From contig JBAIZL010000001.1 of the NCBI GenBank assembly GCA_036971475.1, forward strand, positions 283,476,925 through 283,540,924: DNA of 64,000 nucleotides, in the 5' to 3' direction. Position 1 is the first letter of the stretch. Each line of letters begins with the position of its first letter. Positions 1 to 12,517 of this stretch are shown here, one piece after another. The notes beneath the pieces are model-generated. The model was given only the letters and a program-made list of their open reading frames with translations, did not search any database and was not told the DNA's origin. Made by a program: the position numbers and the translations under genes. The stretch comes from Prosapia bicincta. Taxonomy: Eukaryota; Arthropoda; Insecta; Hemiptera; Cercopidae.

Positions 1-2255
1 GGTTCATATTGTGTATTCTGTTTACATTTCTAAAAGTTCAAATGTAAATTAAAATTTCTAATAAGCAAATATTTATTCTCCATTTTAAAAACTTTTCGGA
101 TACAGTGTACATATGCTGAGTCAGACTTAGATTCCAACTTTACCGACACATACTTGTGCCCATAGCTAGTTCCATTTCCCACTTCGTGTGGCCTTGCACT
201 AGCATCATCAATTATACCTGTCTTCCGTTAAGCTATTGACGCCATTTTCCTTTCTCCGGGGATTTATTAAACGCGTTCTAAAAGTTGCAGTATAACGGTA
301 ACAGGTGGCGATCATGACCGTCGGTTTCTCTCGGTAATTGTCCAATATATGCACAGAAGTTTCTCTCTCCTATTCGGGTCGTACCTATTCACTGTTACGG
401 AGGTTAACCAATAGAACAGAAATATTCGTTTTAGATATTTTGTTACAGAACGGAAAATGTTTTTAGATACATTTGAAACTTTGGACTAGTAAAATGATTT
501 AGTTCACGCCACAAGATTAAATATTTCTAAACGGTTTGTCACAAAGCTTTCCGATAGCCAAATAAGAGGCTTATAAGGAACCGGGTAACACCAACAGCTG
601 TTTCTGTCTTCACTTAGAGCTAATTTGGAAGTTATGTTTAATAGTTTTCAAATGATATATATATGAAGAATATTTAATATTTAAATTAATTAGGTCCTAA
701 GGTATGATAACACCTATTACTTTTAGGTTATGTTTTTTGTGTATATATGTCATTTGGTTGAAATGTTAGTAATAAATATTATTCATGGGTAATATAATGC
801 ATAAAGAGAACTTTTTTTTAGACTCGTCTAATAGCTTTTCGTTAAAAATGCATTAAACATATTGATAATAAGTAAATCTCTGGACATCTATATACACTTA
901 GTGTAGTCTATTAGCTAGGCTTTTCACTCATGTGTTTGCTTCTGACTGTTACTTCTTTAGAAGTGTTTGCTTGTTAGACATGATCTTTAAATTTACAAGA
1001 GTTTAGAATGCATTGTAACTTAAATAGGGTACCTTTATTATGAGGTATGAAAGAATTCTCGATATTTTAAAGGCGATTTGAAAATTTCTACAGGAAAAAT
1101 AATTCATGAGGTGTAGTAAGGGAAATTTATATTTAATTACCAGATAATTAAAATTAACTTATTACTTTAATAAGCAATACAAATATATATTTACCGGCAG
1201 GATTTGAACGTAAAGGCAAACTAATAAATTTATAATATTTAATTAATTATACCTATTTTTAATTAAATATATTAGCTAATATTTACCAGGGCAGAGTTAT
1301 ATGGAGATAGTTATAACGAAATAATGCTAAACAATTTCTTTTAAATGCAGAATATTTCATAATATTAATTTAAAATGTATAAAATAAAGTTTTAAAATGG
1401 TCAAAACAGTATTTTAATCTTTCTAAAACTATTCAGAACAGTATTTTAATTTATAAAGCGGGTTAATAAAATTTAAATTGAATAAAGTAAAGCTGCATAA
1501 CACACAGTAACTTTATTAAAGTAAAAAAGTGCAATGGGATATGTTTATTCGATAATAATTCAGTTGTTGTTTGTTATATGCATGGCCTAAAAGCAAATTA
1601 TTTGTTGATTAAAGAATACAAATTTATATCAAACAATACGTGTAATATTATACTGAATTTTATTACAAAATTATATGTTGCTTTAATATAGAATTTATTA
1701 CAATATTCGACAAGCAATAACTTCACATAAAAAAATCTAATGCAATACGTTTAATTTTTTCTTCTGAAAGAGAAATAGGCCTAATACTAACATCAACATC
1801 AATACTAATAACGCTAAAAGTTTAATTTTATTTATTATTTGTTTTAAGGTATAAATTTACAATATAGTCAAATTATTCATATTTGTATTTTATTTATAAA
1901 GTGCAATATTTATTTGGTTAAAATTTACAAAGCTTTTGGTATAAAGAAATAACATAAAAATGTTAAATAACGAGAAATATTTAACAAAAATATTCGACGT
2001 TAAACAATTTATTTAACAATGTGCACCATACGACTTCTTAATATGATATTTTTATAATTATTGTACAAATTATAGTAAATATAAAATCCAAGCAATACTA
2101 AACTTTTTTGACCGACGGAATTTTTTTATAATTAAATTACTTAAATAAAATTGTAATTTAAATTATAAATTTTTTCTTATTACAAACTGCCTAAATAAAA
2201 ATGTGGCAATAAAAGCAGTAACTATAAATATAAATGTATTAAAAAAAATAATTTT
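1..2255. other. AT-rich non-coding region
   Basis: No reading frame of convincing length or composition is seen on either strand. The first ~450 bases are less AT-rich than the rest but show no recognisable coding, RNA or transposon signal. The remainder is low-complexity A/T with short homopolymer runs. Nothing further can be supported. Confidence 0.6.
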
Positions 2256-2850
2256 TCGTAATGAGAAACTACCTAATCAATTGTTATCAGACGCGTCCAA
2301 GAAATTTTCATTTAAAAGATTTACTGTAGTTATTAACAAAATAATGTAGATAACAAAATACATTTACTAGATGTTTACTGAAATGTTTTAAAACAAATTC
2401 AGTTGGAGTTAGTTCTCAAAATATTAGACGCGCCTAAGAATGCTTTCATTGCAAAAGATGAGTTAAAAATACATAACTTTATATTATCGTTATATTGAAT
2501 TATTTGTACTGAGATCCATCCAAATTTAAATAAATAAATATATTTATTTACTGATCAAAACTATTTAGTAACTACCCTATGATCAACCCTATTTTTTTTA
2601 ACAATGTTCAATAAATAATATAACATACATAATATACATGTTAAAACAGTGGTATTACAAAATAAAGTACTACGTAAAATCAGTTTATATATAATATCAT
2701 AGGTTATCATTTGATTCATTTGATTTGTGGTAACTCGTAGCGTAACCTGATGGAATTTATACTGACGTAAAATACTGACGTGAAATTGTATGTTTGTTCC
2801 CATCTAATAAGATTTTGTAGGTGTAGCTATAAAAAATTTCACTTCAATTA
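2256..2850 (+). repeat. Dispersed repeat R2, copy 1
   Basis: This stretch aligns by eye with 17775-18200 in the same orientation. Shared landmarks, in order, are ACCTAA..ATTGTTAT, AGACGCGCCTAAG, TATTGAATTATTTGT, a TGATCAAAACTATTTA block, TGTTCAATAAATAAT, GGTTATCATTTGATTCA, AGCGTAACCTGA, GGAATTTATACTGACG and a closing TTTTGTAGGTGT. The ACGCG-CCTAAG element resembles the 3' part of the hammerhead-like motifs elsewhere in this window, so R2 may be a remnant of a Penelope-like terminal repeat; that link is inference. The 80-codon minus-strand frame inside it has no recognisable protein. Confidence 0.6.
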
Positions 2851-5689
2851 TGATATGATTTCATTTCAAAATTGAACAAAAGACGTTAATAGTAAGATAT
2901 TATTTAAAGTATTAAAAAAAACATTTTGTTGAAGTAGTACAACATTCATGCATGAGCACAAATTTACAGTTGTAATAATAGAGAAATTAGTTATAAAATA
3001 ACAGCTATAATCGACTTTATATTTACAAATTACATTGTAAATGTATTGTAAATTAAAGAAAAAATACTTGTATACTAAATGTTTTATAATTAAGTGCTTA
3101 AAACCTATTAAAAGATTTATATATATATATATATAATCGTGTGAACGAAAAACCGATATAAAGTTGTTATTAAATTTGATTGTATCGTGTAATTTAAGTG
3201 TATTACAACTATTGTATAAGTAAAATAAAAATTTGTTTTAGTAGTATTTTAGAACTTTGAAATTCTTTAGCTTTTGTCTAGTTTCAAAGAACAGAAGAGT
3301 ATGCATTTGTAAACACATAGAAGTAATTTAGAATATACAAGACGATGAATTAAAGTCTACAAGTACAAACCCAACAGAACTAGATCACTAAAATAGCATG
3401 AAGCACATCACTACCTTGCAGGCCATGTTGTATCCGGATAAAGAAAGCACAAGACTAACCACTTCTTCCGTAGCCTCCTATATATAGTGAGTTTAGAAAC
3501 AATACAGTGAAAGTGGGAGCTACAACTATGCCCTCCTTGTCTTCGTGTAATAACGTATTTCTGGAAAACTATATCTCTGTACTTATTTTAAAATTCGATT
3601 CCATGGTATAACATGCATGCTAGATTATATAATGGTCGTTACGTAAGCTAAAACGTACAACAGGTAGATTGGTGTTTTGTAAACTTGGGCGTTGTGCTGA
3701 ATCGTTATATCAGCGAGTGTTTACAAATGCCCGTGAACTAGAGGACTTATGGCACAAAGTAATGTTTTTATGTAATGTGTTTTGGATGCTTTGATCACGC
3801 TCTGACATTAAAATTTACCGGCGCTTGTCTCCGGAGAGTTTTGGTAAAAGTAGTCATGTTATGGGAACACTCTCGAAATAATATGCCTTCTTCATGATGG
3901 AAGCAAAGTTTTCTAACAATAAATACAAAATTATTTGTGAATTGGAAATATAGAAACAATATTTCTAATAATATTTTCTTAATAAAATATACATATACAC
4001 AAAAATAAAACTAATAATAATAATAACATTACTAGTAAAAGAGAGATATTCTTTCATTGTCCTCCGAAAATGATTGCTTTGCAATTGAAATACACATAGG
4101 GATTAAAAATGTTTTTTGGTTAATAAATTTCATTTATTTAAAATTAAAAAAAATTAATGTCATAATGTGTGTTATAGCTCCTAGGATCAACCATTTATCC
4201 TAAATCGTGTGTTGCATAACAAAAGTACAGTTAATATAGAACGATATTTATTTTCACAATATATTAAGATTTACACAATTAATTTATTAGCTATAAATGT
4301 AATTTACGTGTTTGTAAACAATAGGCTATAACTCTATAGCTATTGTCAATATAATTATATTTTTAACAGAAAGAAACAAATTAATTGACACAAATAAGTT
4401 TAAACATATTAAAATGTGGAAAAACGCTCAGTTACGTTTTATTTACATCAGTATTGCATTTTTTGAAATAACTGGCAATATTTAATTGTGTTCCTTATAC
4501 ACCATGGGTTTTTGAAATTTTACCGCCTATAAAATGTATTAGTAACGCTGTACAATAAAATTGAAACATTTTTGCTCAAAGGGTTAACGTAATTTACCTA
4601 TACTGTACTAACAAGACAGTTTAAACCCATTTCATTTTACCCTTCCAAGTTTTGATCTGTTGTAAGTGCTTAAAAATAATATTAATAGTTTGATAAACGC
4701 TTTGTTTGTTTTGTTGTCTATGATGATTGTTCGTTTTCAACAGAAATATAAATAAGTTTAATAATCGAATATTGTATATAGATGGTATCATGGACTATTT
4801 CTTAAAAAATCGGTACAGTTGATTCAAAAATAGAAATAAATGTTTGCATTTTTAAAATAACAATATTAAATAAAACAATGAATGCAATCTAAGCACATTA
4901 AAATAAATGTAATAGTAATGCATAATGACAAAACCCAAGAGTATAAAGAAACATTTTAGCGTTTATATAAAAATTTTATAAGTTTTATAAAAGCCATACA
5001 AAGGTAATCACCGCATTATTGAGTCGTAAAATGGGTGTAAGTGATTTTATAGTTGCTTTAAATGTAATAAATTGCAAACTTTCTAACATAAATGTTTTTT
5101 TTCCATTTACTTATTACAGCATAGATATAAAACTAGAATGGTAGATTGTTTTTAATGCATATTGGTCATAAAATGTTATTTGTAATCAATAAATTGGCGC
5201 GTTCTTAAATGTTATTGATTTAAAATTTATATAACGTTTTATTACACAGATATTTTCGTAAGGTTATTATTTTATTTACTTACAATTAATTTATATTTAT
5301 ATGCACTATCTAGAAAAGTGTAAGTTTTACTTTAAAACTTTTAAACAATACCAACCAAAATATAAAATTATCTGTAGAAACAAATATATGACAAGTATGT
5401 GTTCTAACATATTTTTTGTGAGAAAATCCTTCTTATCGAGTTGTCAGAATGTTGAAATTAGTTGGATTTAGTAGGAGTAAAAACTTAACGGAGAGGGAAA
5501 TCGTTTTTAGGAATTATTATATTTAGATATTTATTTTCTAATTTCTCAACACTAGAACTTTGAAATAATTATCTCTTGTTACAATTAGTATTTAAAAAAT
5601 TCTTCCAAAAAGTGGATTTCAATTATTTGAGTACTATAAAAGACCTTCGATTTCTATAAGAGTTTTGGTAAAATCATTTCAATAATAAA
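2851..5689. other. AT-rich non-coding region
   Basis: No gene seen. It holds a short TA run at about 3119-3136. A less AT-rich patch at 3400-3560 and another at 3780-3850 have no open frame or known motif. Confidence 0.6.
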
Positions 5690-5692
5690 TTA

Positions 5693-5742
<50 letters not shown>
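5690..5742. repeat. (TA)n microsatellite
   Basis: A nearly pure TA dinucleotide run in an AT-rich spacer. Confidence 0.95.
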
Positions 5743-5745
<3 letters not shown>

Positions 5746-5934
5746 TAGTTTTTTATTTAAAGTAAATAGTAATAAGAAAAACGTTTTAAGACAATTCATA
5801 CTTATGTGTGCGAAGAAAAATTTGAATTTGATTTACTATTTATTAAATAATTATAATATAAATATATATATTTGTACATACATATGATAAAATCGTAATA
5901 TTAGGTACAAAATAAAAAGTGAATTAAATTATAA

Positions 5935-6022
5935 AAATTATTTAATTTAATTTAAATAAAAATGTATTTGGTCTTGAGGGCCTGAATAAGATGTACTTTA
6001 TTAACAATTAAAAATTTGAGGA

Positions 6023-6026
<4 letters not shown>
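5935..6026 (+). repeat. R1 dispersed repeat fragment leading into TA array
   Basis: The sequence around AAAATGTATTTGGTCTTGAG and ATTAACAATTAAAAATTTGA matches the 3' part of the R1 copies at 7990-8050 and 15080-15140, and the reverse-strand copies at ~23290-23340 and ~32890-32950. In every copy this block runs into an AT/TA tract. Confidence 0.55.
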
Positions 6027-6375
<349 letters not shown>

Positions 6376-6436
6376 TATAATTCAAATATAATTCTTGTAT
6401 TTGTATTTTGACTTAGTTCTTTATTAATACACAAGA

Positions 6437-6484
<48 letters not shown>

Positions 6485-6600
6485 AACAAAAGTCTAAATA
6501 CAAATACAAGAATTATAATTGAATTTACAATTCTTGTACTTGTATTTAGACTTTTGTTCTTTATTAATACACAAGAAAACATACTGCGATATTTATATAT
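6376..6600. repeat. Inverted pair of Penelope-like 3' tails with central TA run
   Basis: The block ATTCTTGTATTTGTATTT, followed by TTCTTTATTAATACACAAGAA, occurs at ~6393-6437, in reverse orientation at ~6483-6515, and again at ~6530-6582, giving stem-forming inverted repeats. The same ATTCTTGTATTTGT tail follows the GIY-YIG remnant at 53773-53788 and recurs at ~59150. It is therefore read as the 3' end of a Penelope-like family that terminates in a TA microsatellite. Confidence 0.55.
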
Positions 6601-7522
6601 ATATAAATAGGAAGAGTGTGAACCGATAGTAGAAATCGAAACACAAATATTTGGATATTTTTTTGTTTTCATAAAGTTAACGTTTTAACATCGAAACAAA
6701 CGCAATGTTTGCGAATACATGATATGAAATACAATAACTGAAAATGTAACTCATTATTATATATAATTTGATTAAAAATTCCCTCATATCAAACAATTAA
6801 CAAATTATTTCACCATGACTATGCTTTCCAGCATACGTGTATATCCGAAACATAAGCGAAAAGAGTTGCATAAAGAGATTGTCTGCTACCTGACGTCAAT
6901 ATATCGGAAAGCTATGAGTAAATTGCGATGAGAATCTAAGGAAAGCAGTGCATTATCTCGGCGTGTATTCTTCGATCTAATCTGCCATCGTCTGCAGCTC
7001 GCTTCCTGCATTTACTTCCTGTGGAGGTTTTGGAATACTGACTCCGTTATGGATAAACGAACGGGCTAATTTTAACTGCTTTTTATGCGTTATTTAACGT
7101 TTACCATTATTGAATGTAACTAAGTACTCAGTGAAAATTTAAAGATAATGCGTACAAAAGTCTAATCTGTGTAAGATATATTACTACATATTATAGCCAA
7201 ATTAATGAACTGTTTAGTTTAAAACCTGAAATTGGATGACAGATGTTTTTTTGTAACACGAACAAGAATATACTAGCAATAAAAGTTATTAGAGCCTAAA
7301 AAATTACAAAGAAGTATGTAAAGAAAATAAATATATTTTCTCAAGTAAGTGTTATATTATAAAACCAGTAGTATAAACAAAAAGTTTTTAATGTTAATTC
7401 CTACTTCAGTCAACAAAGAAAAGTAATATTTTAGTTACTTTTTATTATAATTAGTATAAATAAAGTAACATAACCTATGCGTTAAAACAGCTGTTCTACT
7501 ACTAAAACATAAAATCAGCTGT

Positions 7523-7798
7523 AATTATTTGAGTACGTGTTTCAGCCTTTCGTAACATGGGTAACATTACAATATTTTTTTCTGTTGACGCGTTTCGGAA
7601 TGACACCATTTTCAAAACTTTTTCGTATTTTCTTTAAAGTACTTTCTTAAGAGTACCATTTGAGTTTTGAAAATGGAATCATTCCGAAACGCCTCAACAG
7701 AGGAAAATATTGTAATGTTGGGAAAAGCAGATTTATATACTCAAGTATATACAAATATTCCTAACAGAAATGAAGATGAGTAGTCTATATTAAAAATT
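7523..7798 (+). mobile_element. ORF-less inverted-repeat unit (PLE-like), locus A
   Basis: A ~276-bp insertion inside R1, flanked by the direct 13-mer TAAAATCAGCTGT (7510-7522 and 7799-7811). Its two arms (about 7527-7620 and 7662-7745) are inverted copies sharing AACATTACAATATTTT and CGTTTCGGAATGA. The plus-strand right arm carries a decayed hammerhead-like core: TTGAAAA in place of CTGANGA, then GGAA TCA TTCC, then GAAACGCCTC. A ~50-nt tail follows the right arm. This layout (inverted arms, one-sided tail, variable target duplication) is what is known of Penelope-like pseudo-LTRs; assignment to that class is inference because no ORF is present. Confidence 0.65.
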
Positions 7799-8051
7799 TA
7801 AAATCAGCTGTTTTATGAAATTAAATGTTATCACATGTTTTAAACCAAATGGGACGAAATAGCTGTATTGCATAACGTGCTCTTTTTGTGAAAGGTTTTT
7901 ATCTCATATAAAATTAAATTTAAATAATGAATTAATATTTGAGATAAAACTGTATTAACATCAAGTGCCACCCGCTACAAGTTTAAAAAAATGTATTTGA
8001 ATTTGAGCGGATGAATAAAAAGTATTTTATTAACGATTGAAAATTTGTATA

Positions 8052-8053
<2 letters not shown>

Positions 8054-8099
<46 letters not shown>
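8054..8099. repeat. (TA)n microsatellite at end of R1
   Basis: A TA run directly following the R1 3' block and directly preceding the hairpin repeat at 8100. Confidence 0.95.
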
Positions 8100-8102
<3 letters not shown>

Positions 8103-8258
8103 GTTAATATATTACTATTGTAAGTAATTTTATCCACCATTAAGTGCAATGATTTTACCTTGAGTGACTTAATGGTGGATAAAATTACTTACAATAGTAA
8201 TATATTAACTTCATAAAGTCAGTGCAACGGAAAAACAATGGATAACGTAAAATATCAA

Positions 8259-8292
<34 letters not shown>
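8100..8292. repeat. Hairpin repeat family copy with TA tail
   Basis: Left arm at ~8101-8147 (AAGTTAATATATTACTATTG, then AAGTAATTTTATCCACCATT) is repeated inverted at ~8168-8214, enclosing a short loop containing TTTTACCTTGAGTGA. After the hairpin come AGTGCAACGGAAAAACAATG, ATATCAAGAATATAT and a TA run at 8262-8291. The same modules recur at 59221-59620 in head-to-head arrangement. No coding potential; family not recognised. Confidence 0.7.
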
Positions 8293-8294
<2 letters not shown>

Positions 8295-8847
8295 TTTTGA
8301 GAATTAAAGAGATAATTGTAATGAAAAGATGTGGGTAAAGTATTCACCATTAAAAGATATAGCGGTAAAATGAGTTTTGCTAAAGTCGAGCCGCAGTAGC
8401 GAGATACTCGGCGGATTACAGGCCTCCCTGGAACTAACTCAAACCTTCTTGCAGGGCCAGGCGCTGACAAGCAATTCGCTACCTATTAGGTTCTGTTCCG
8501 CACAACAGCAACTTTTTAAATTTCATGTTAAAAGTAAATATCAACAATCTCTTTAAAATCTACGTTAATTTCTAATAGTTATGAGTCCAAACTCTACCAA
8601 AATGCTTCATATTTGAGGGTTAAAAATAATGATTATATGTACAAATAACTTACTGATACAGATATTCATTTAAAAATTTACAAACCACTCATATTTAAAA
8701 TATTCAAGTGTTTGAAATTACCAATAAAGTCTTTATTATTTTTGTTATTTTTCAGTATATTTACACTTATTAATATAGTTGCATGATCCAAACAATTGAT
8801 TAATAGAACTATGACAAATTTATCCAGAACTTTATTATTTACCTACA

Positions 8848-9186
8848 TTATTCCGAGCACACGAGGACGTCTTCACTGTTAATTTCACTTCTAGTGTCAC
8901 TTACAAAATCTCCTGGGCGCAAGTTAATCACGAAACCTTTTAACACTGCCCTAGAGTAATTTTTCCACACATTGTCCATTATTGTTTTTGCGTGATTCAC
9001 ATATTTGTCCCACAAATCAGGTGTTACTGCTGACACAGCCTTAATAAAAATCTTAATTATAAAAGTTTGGTTTCTTTCTTGTACATGATTTGATGTAGCC
9101 ATTTCATAGCATATCAATGAAATACAACCACAATTTTTTTTTGTAGTAATAGATGTTTTTTTTACGAAAAACGTTCTTAAGTTCAT
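8848..9186 (-). pseudogene. Possible DDE transposase C-terminal remnant
   Basis: A 112-codon frame on the minus strand. From an internal Met (about residue 29) it reads as a short helical stretch with VTPDLWDKYVNHAK, followed by W, then FVINLRPGD and an acidic Ser/Asp/Glu tail. The order 'VTP-x-W-x(4)-H' then aliphatic-IN-x-RPxD then an acidic end resembles the extreme C-terminus of some eukaryotic DDE (IS630/Tc1-like) transposases as I remember them. No catalytic domain is visible upstream, so this is at best a 3' fragment. It could equally be a chance frame. No neighbouring gene is evident. Confidence 0.35.
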
Positions 9187-9469
9187 TTAAAACATATCCA
9201 TTTTTGTACGTAAATTCTAGTAAATTATTCTAATACAGAACTAACAATTTTAAAATTATTAACATTTCTAATATACTCATCTTTATTTTTGTTAGGTACA
9301 TTGGCATACATTTTATTACATTCTTCTGACTTTTCTAACATCAAAACATTATTACTCGACAAGGTGTTTAGGGTTCTAAACTAAACCAAAATTCTAAAAA
9401 ATTGGGGGATTCTAAAAAATGTATAATGTTATTTAAACATTTAAAGTGTTTAACCATGAGCTTAAACTA

Positions 9470-9600
9470 ACTTTGTAGATAATGTAGTTATTCCGAAACG
9501 CGTCTAAGAAAAAAATGTTTTGATGTTAGGAAAGGCAAAATAATGTAATCAAATACATATTAAGGTTATTAAGCTACTAAAAAACAAAATAATGTTAGAA
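9470..9600 (+). repeat. Decayed Penelope-like terminal fragment
   Basis: TTATTCCGAAACGCGTCTAAG followed by TGATGTTAGGAAAGGCAAAA parallels the right arm of the 7523-7798 unit (CATTCCGAAACGCCTC, then TGTAATGTTGGGAAAAGCAG). Only one arm is recognisable here. Confidence 0.45.
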
Positions 9601-12084
9601 TATGGCAAAAAGACATATAAATATAAAATGACGGGATGATAACCTAATTATGGATATTAAAACTATACTGTTTTATTTTCATGGTCATTTCGTGTTAAAA
9701 CATTTAGGTATGTGTTTGATAGACTTTTTTCGTATTCACCTAATATATATATATATAAATTACTACTTTTGGTATCACGTGGCAAAACACCACTACTTTC
9801 TGATATTTATCTGCAGACACGTTTGTTACTAGGTCAGTGCATTGTTCAATGCACAAAAAGTGCAAATTTGTCCATACTATAAAAATCTAGCTTTTACAGA
9901 AAATGTTTTGACACTGCAGGTAGTAATAATTTAATTGCTGTAATAAAATACCGCTAAGAAATTTAGCAAGTTTATGATGAAAATTAATATTTTTTTTCTT
10001 ATTTTAGGATCTAGAAACGTTTAATATTTCTTTGACAAATTTTTTTTTAACCCAGGCCTGAGACCACAGAACCAACTCAGCATTCGCGGTAGCCATCCTC
10101 TGGCGAGCTGCCTCCGTCTGGCAACTTGACGCACGTGAAGGAATCAGGATTATTGCCCATCTATTGAGCTCTTCCATGGAAAATAAGGAGATAGTGAAAT
10201 GTATCTGTACGATAAGTATTGTGTAAGAGCGGAATGTCAGTAAACTTGCAAGAAAGAAACCCGATTGTTCATGCAAGAAACCTGGAGGGGGGGTAAGGCC
10301 AGGTTAACCTTATGCTATAAGATTAGGAGAGGTATTACCTTAAAAAACTTCCATATTTTTAGACCCCCTTCCATATTTTTAAATATCGGCCGTTGTTATA
10401 TTTATGTAGACAACTAAATTAACTCAAATTTGATTTTAAGTAAGTGAAACTTATTTAAATATCGTAGTACATTTGGGAATGAATCTGTAGAACGTGACGT
10501 CAACACTCGGGTATTTGTACGACAATACGTAACAATCTGGAGGTAGGAATTCGGAAGGTTCTCGATAATTAGGCACGAATGTCATGGATAGAAGCAGTTT
10601 TGCTTTACACTTTTTGAGGTTATGTCTAAATATTTTTCCAATTGAATTTTCTATATATTCTAAAAATATATCACCTTTAAATAAAATATTTTGCAACAAA
10701 TGATATGATACAACAACCGTTCTAATTACTTATAGATTGAGTTGATGCATATATTGTACATTAACTATGAACTAAAATCTATATACAAGGAAATATATAT
10801 TTTACCTAATTTGTTTGCGAGACGTTTGTGTCACATAATTATTTATTAATTACTTAGGCTAAATTTATGAGTTAAAAAAAGTTAAAACTGAGTTAATTCT
10901 AACTATGAAAAATGTACAATTATATAATTAAATAAGGTTATAGGCTATTTAGCTCTGAATTGTCTGAGTGTAATTTTTAAAAGACACAATAATATCCAAA
11001 GGAGGTTGAACTATTAAATACTTATACTACGATATGTTACGTTACTATCGATTTCTCAATAACTAAAGCGATTTTGACCCTGTTTTTTTCTCTGAGACGT
11101 TTTCGCTCCGGTCGTGCGTGTCTGACACAAAGCTATTAATTTTTTTGCACCCCTTTCTGAAGTAACGGATTATATGTCGAAACAAAATGTTCCAGATATG
11201 TCAGCAACAATTAAATAGCAAGAATGAAAACTATGCGATAAATGTATGGATTTATCTTCCGAGACTAATTGCATATTGCTTTGAGCTATTGCGGAATAAA
11301 GTTAACACACAAAAAACCTAATTACCACAATTAAAAAAATAATAATTTATTACCTATAAATAAACACCTTATTTACATTTCGGTTACCTGAAGATCTAGA
11401 GTACGTCTGAAGATGATTACCTAATGACCGAATTATACTTAAGATGTTAGCTTTATAGTCAATAAACTAATTTAAAAAACCTGTAGTAAATGGGTTTCTA
11501 TTTTGCTTACTTTATTGGCTAGTTGAAACTTTGGGTAACGTATTTGTATTTACGTAAATACTTACGTAAAGAGCTTAGAAAAGATAACAATTTCTTTCAA
11601 TCCCTATAAATCAAAGAAAAGTCTTGAAACAGTTGTTATTTACTGCAATCGACTTTAAAAATAATGCGCTTTCAAGTAATTTTAAAAAGCTGTAATTTAC
11701 TGTGTTCTAATTTAATTTATTTTTAAAAAAAATGTGTTGTATGAAATAGAATTTACAATAATTCTTATTACAAATAATAATATTTGCAACAAAATAATTG
11801 GGGAAATTTTGACATTTTGCTGGTTACGTTTTATTCCAGATAAGTCTGACATTAAAAAACGTAATTGCTCTGTGTGCAATTTCAAGGCCTTTAGAGTATA
11901 TTTCCATGCCAAATAAAGACTTGTAAGCATGCACATTTCAATAAACCGTCGAACGTATATTTTATACCTAATTCCCGTAAAACAAGCGATATAAGTTTTT
12001 TTTTCAAGTCAATTCCTACTTAGGCCAATTAAGAAAAATTTTATTTATTGAATTTGTATTAAATAATTACAATTATTATAACTA

Positions 12085-12086
<2 letters not shown>
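9601..12086. other. AT-rich region without recognised genes
   Basis: A moderately GC-richer patch at 10004-10276 carries a 90-codon minus-strand frame and another at 10451-10699 an 82-codon frame; neither has a motif I recognise and neither shows clear splice boundaries. The rest is AT-rich spacer. (TA)n begins at 12087. Confidence 0.5.

Positions 12087-12137
<51 letters not shown>
12087..12137. repeat. (TA)n microsatellite, hAT insertion site
   Basis: A TA run immediately 5' of the hAT element; the 8-bp target duplication TATTTATA overlaps its end. Confidence 0.9.
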
Positions 12138-12142
<5 letters not shown>

Positions 12143-12144
<2 letters not shown>

Positions 12145-12160
12145 GGGATGGGCCGATTCC
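12143..12160 (+). repeat. hAT 5' terminal inverted repeat
   Basis: TAGGGATGGGCCGATTCC, an exact inverse of 14915-14932. Confidence 0.9.
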
Positions 12161-12446
12161 GATTCTCGAATCCAGGAATCGTCGATTCTAGGTAGTATCG
12201 AGGAATCGTCGATACTCGATTCTTCATCATAAAAGTGTCGATTCCGATTCCTATTTTGTTAACTATTAAGATATGTGTGTGGAGTAATTTATTGGAAAAA
12301 TAATTAATTACCAACTATATCTTATTTATGTATTGGTTTATTTGAACGAATTAAATGATTAAAGTAAACGAAAATATAACGAATATATTATTATTTATGA
12401 AGCAACAGCAATCAAGATCGTAACCATTTCCGGTCGTTTGACATAG

Positions 12447-12504
<58 letters not shown>

Positions 12505-12517
12505 TCTCTCTCTCTCA
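12447..12517. repeat. (TC)n microsatellite inside hAT
   Basis: A TC dinucleotide run with one CAC interruption near 12498-12500. Confidence 0.95.

Larger units (their letters stand above)
7370..8100 (+). repeat. Dispersed repeat R1 (interrupted copy)
   Basis: This copy matches, in reverse, 23231-23700 and 32555-33300. Shared blocks are AAAGTAACATAACCTATGCG, the paired AACAGCTGTTCTACTAC and AAAATCAGCTG words, a TTTATG..ATGTTATCA block, AACTGTATTAACATCAAGTG, and AAAATGTATTTGAATTTGAG leading into (TA)n at 8054-8099. It is split by the insertion at 7523-7798: the two halves rejoin perfectly at the duplicated 13-mer TAAAATCAGCTGT when compared with the uninterrupted copy at ~23520. No coding capacity is seen. 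Confidence 0.65.

Noticed and set aside
8340..8520. GC-richer patch that might be a tRNA or SINE
   Set aside because: No A/B box pair with correct spacing and no cloverleaf could be drawn.
10004..10276. 90-codon minus-strand frame in a GC-richer patch
   Set aside because: No recognisable motif, no clear splice sites and no conserved neighbours; kept only as a note in the region entry.
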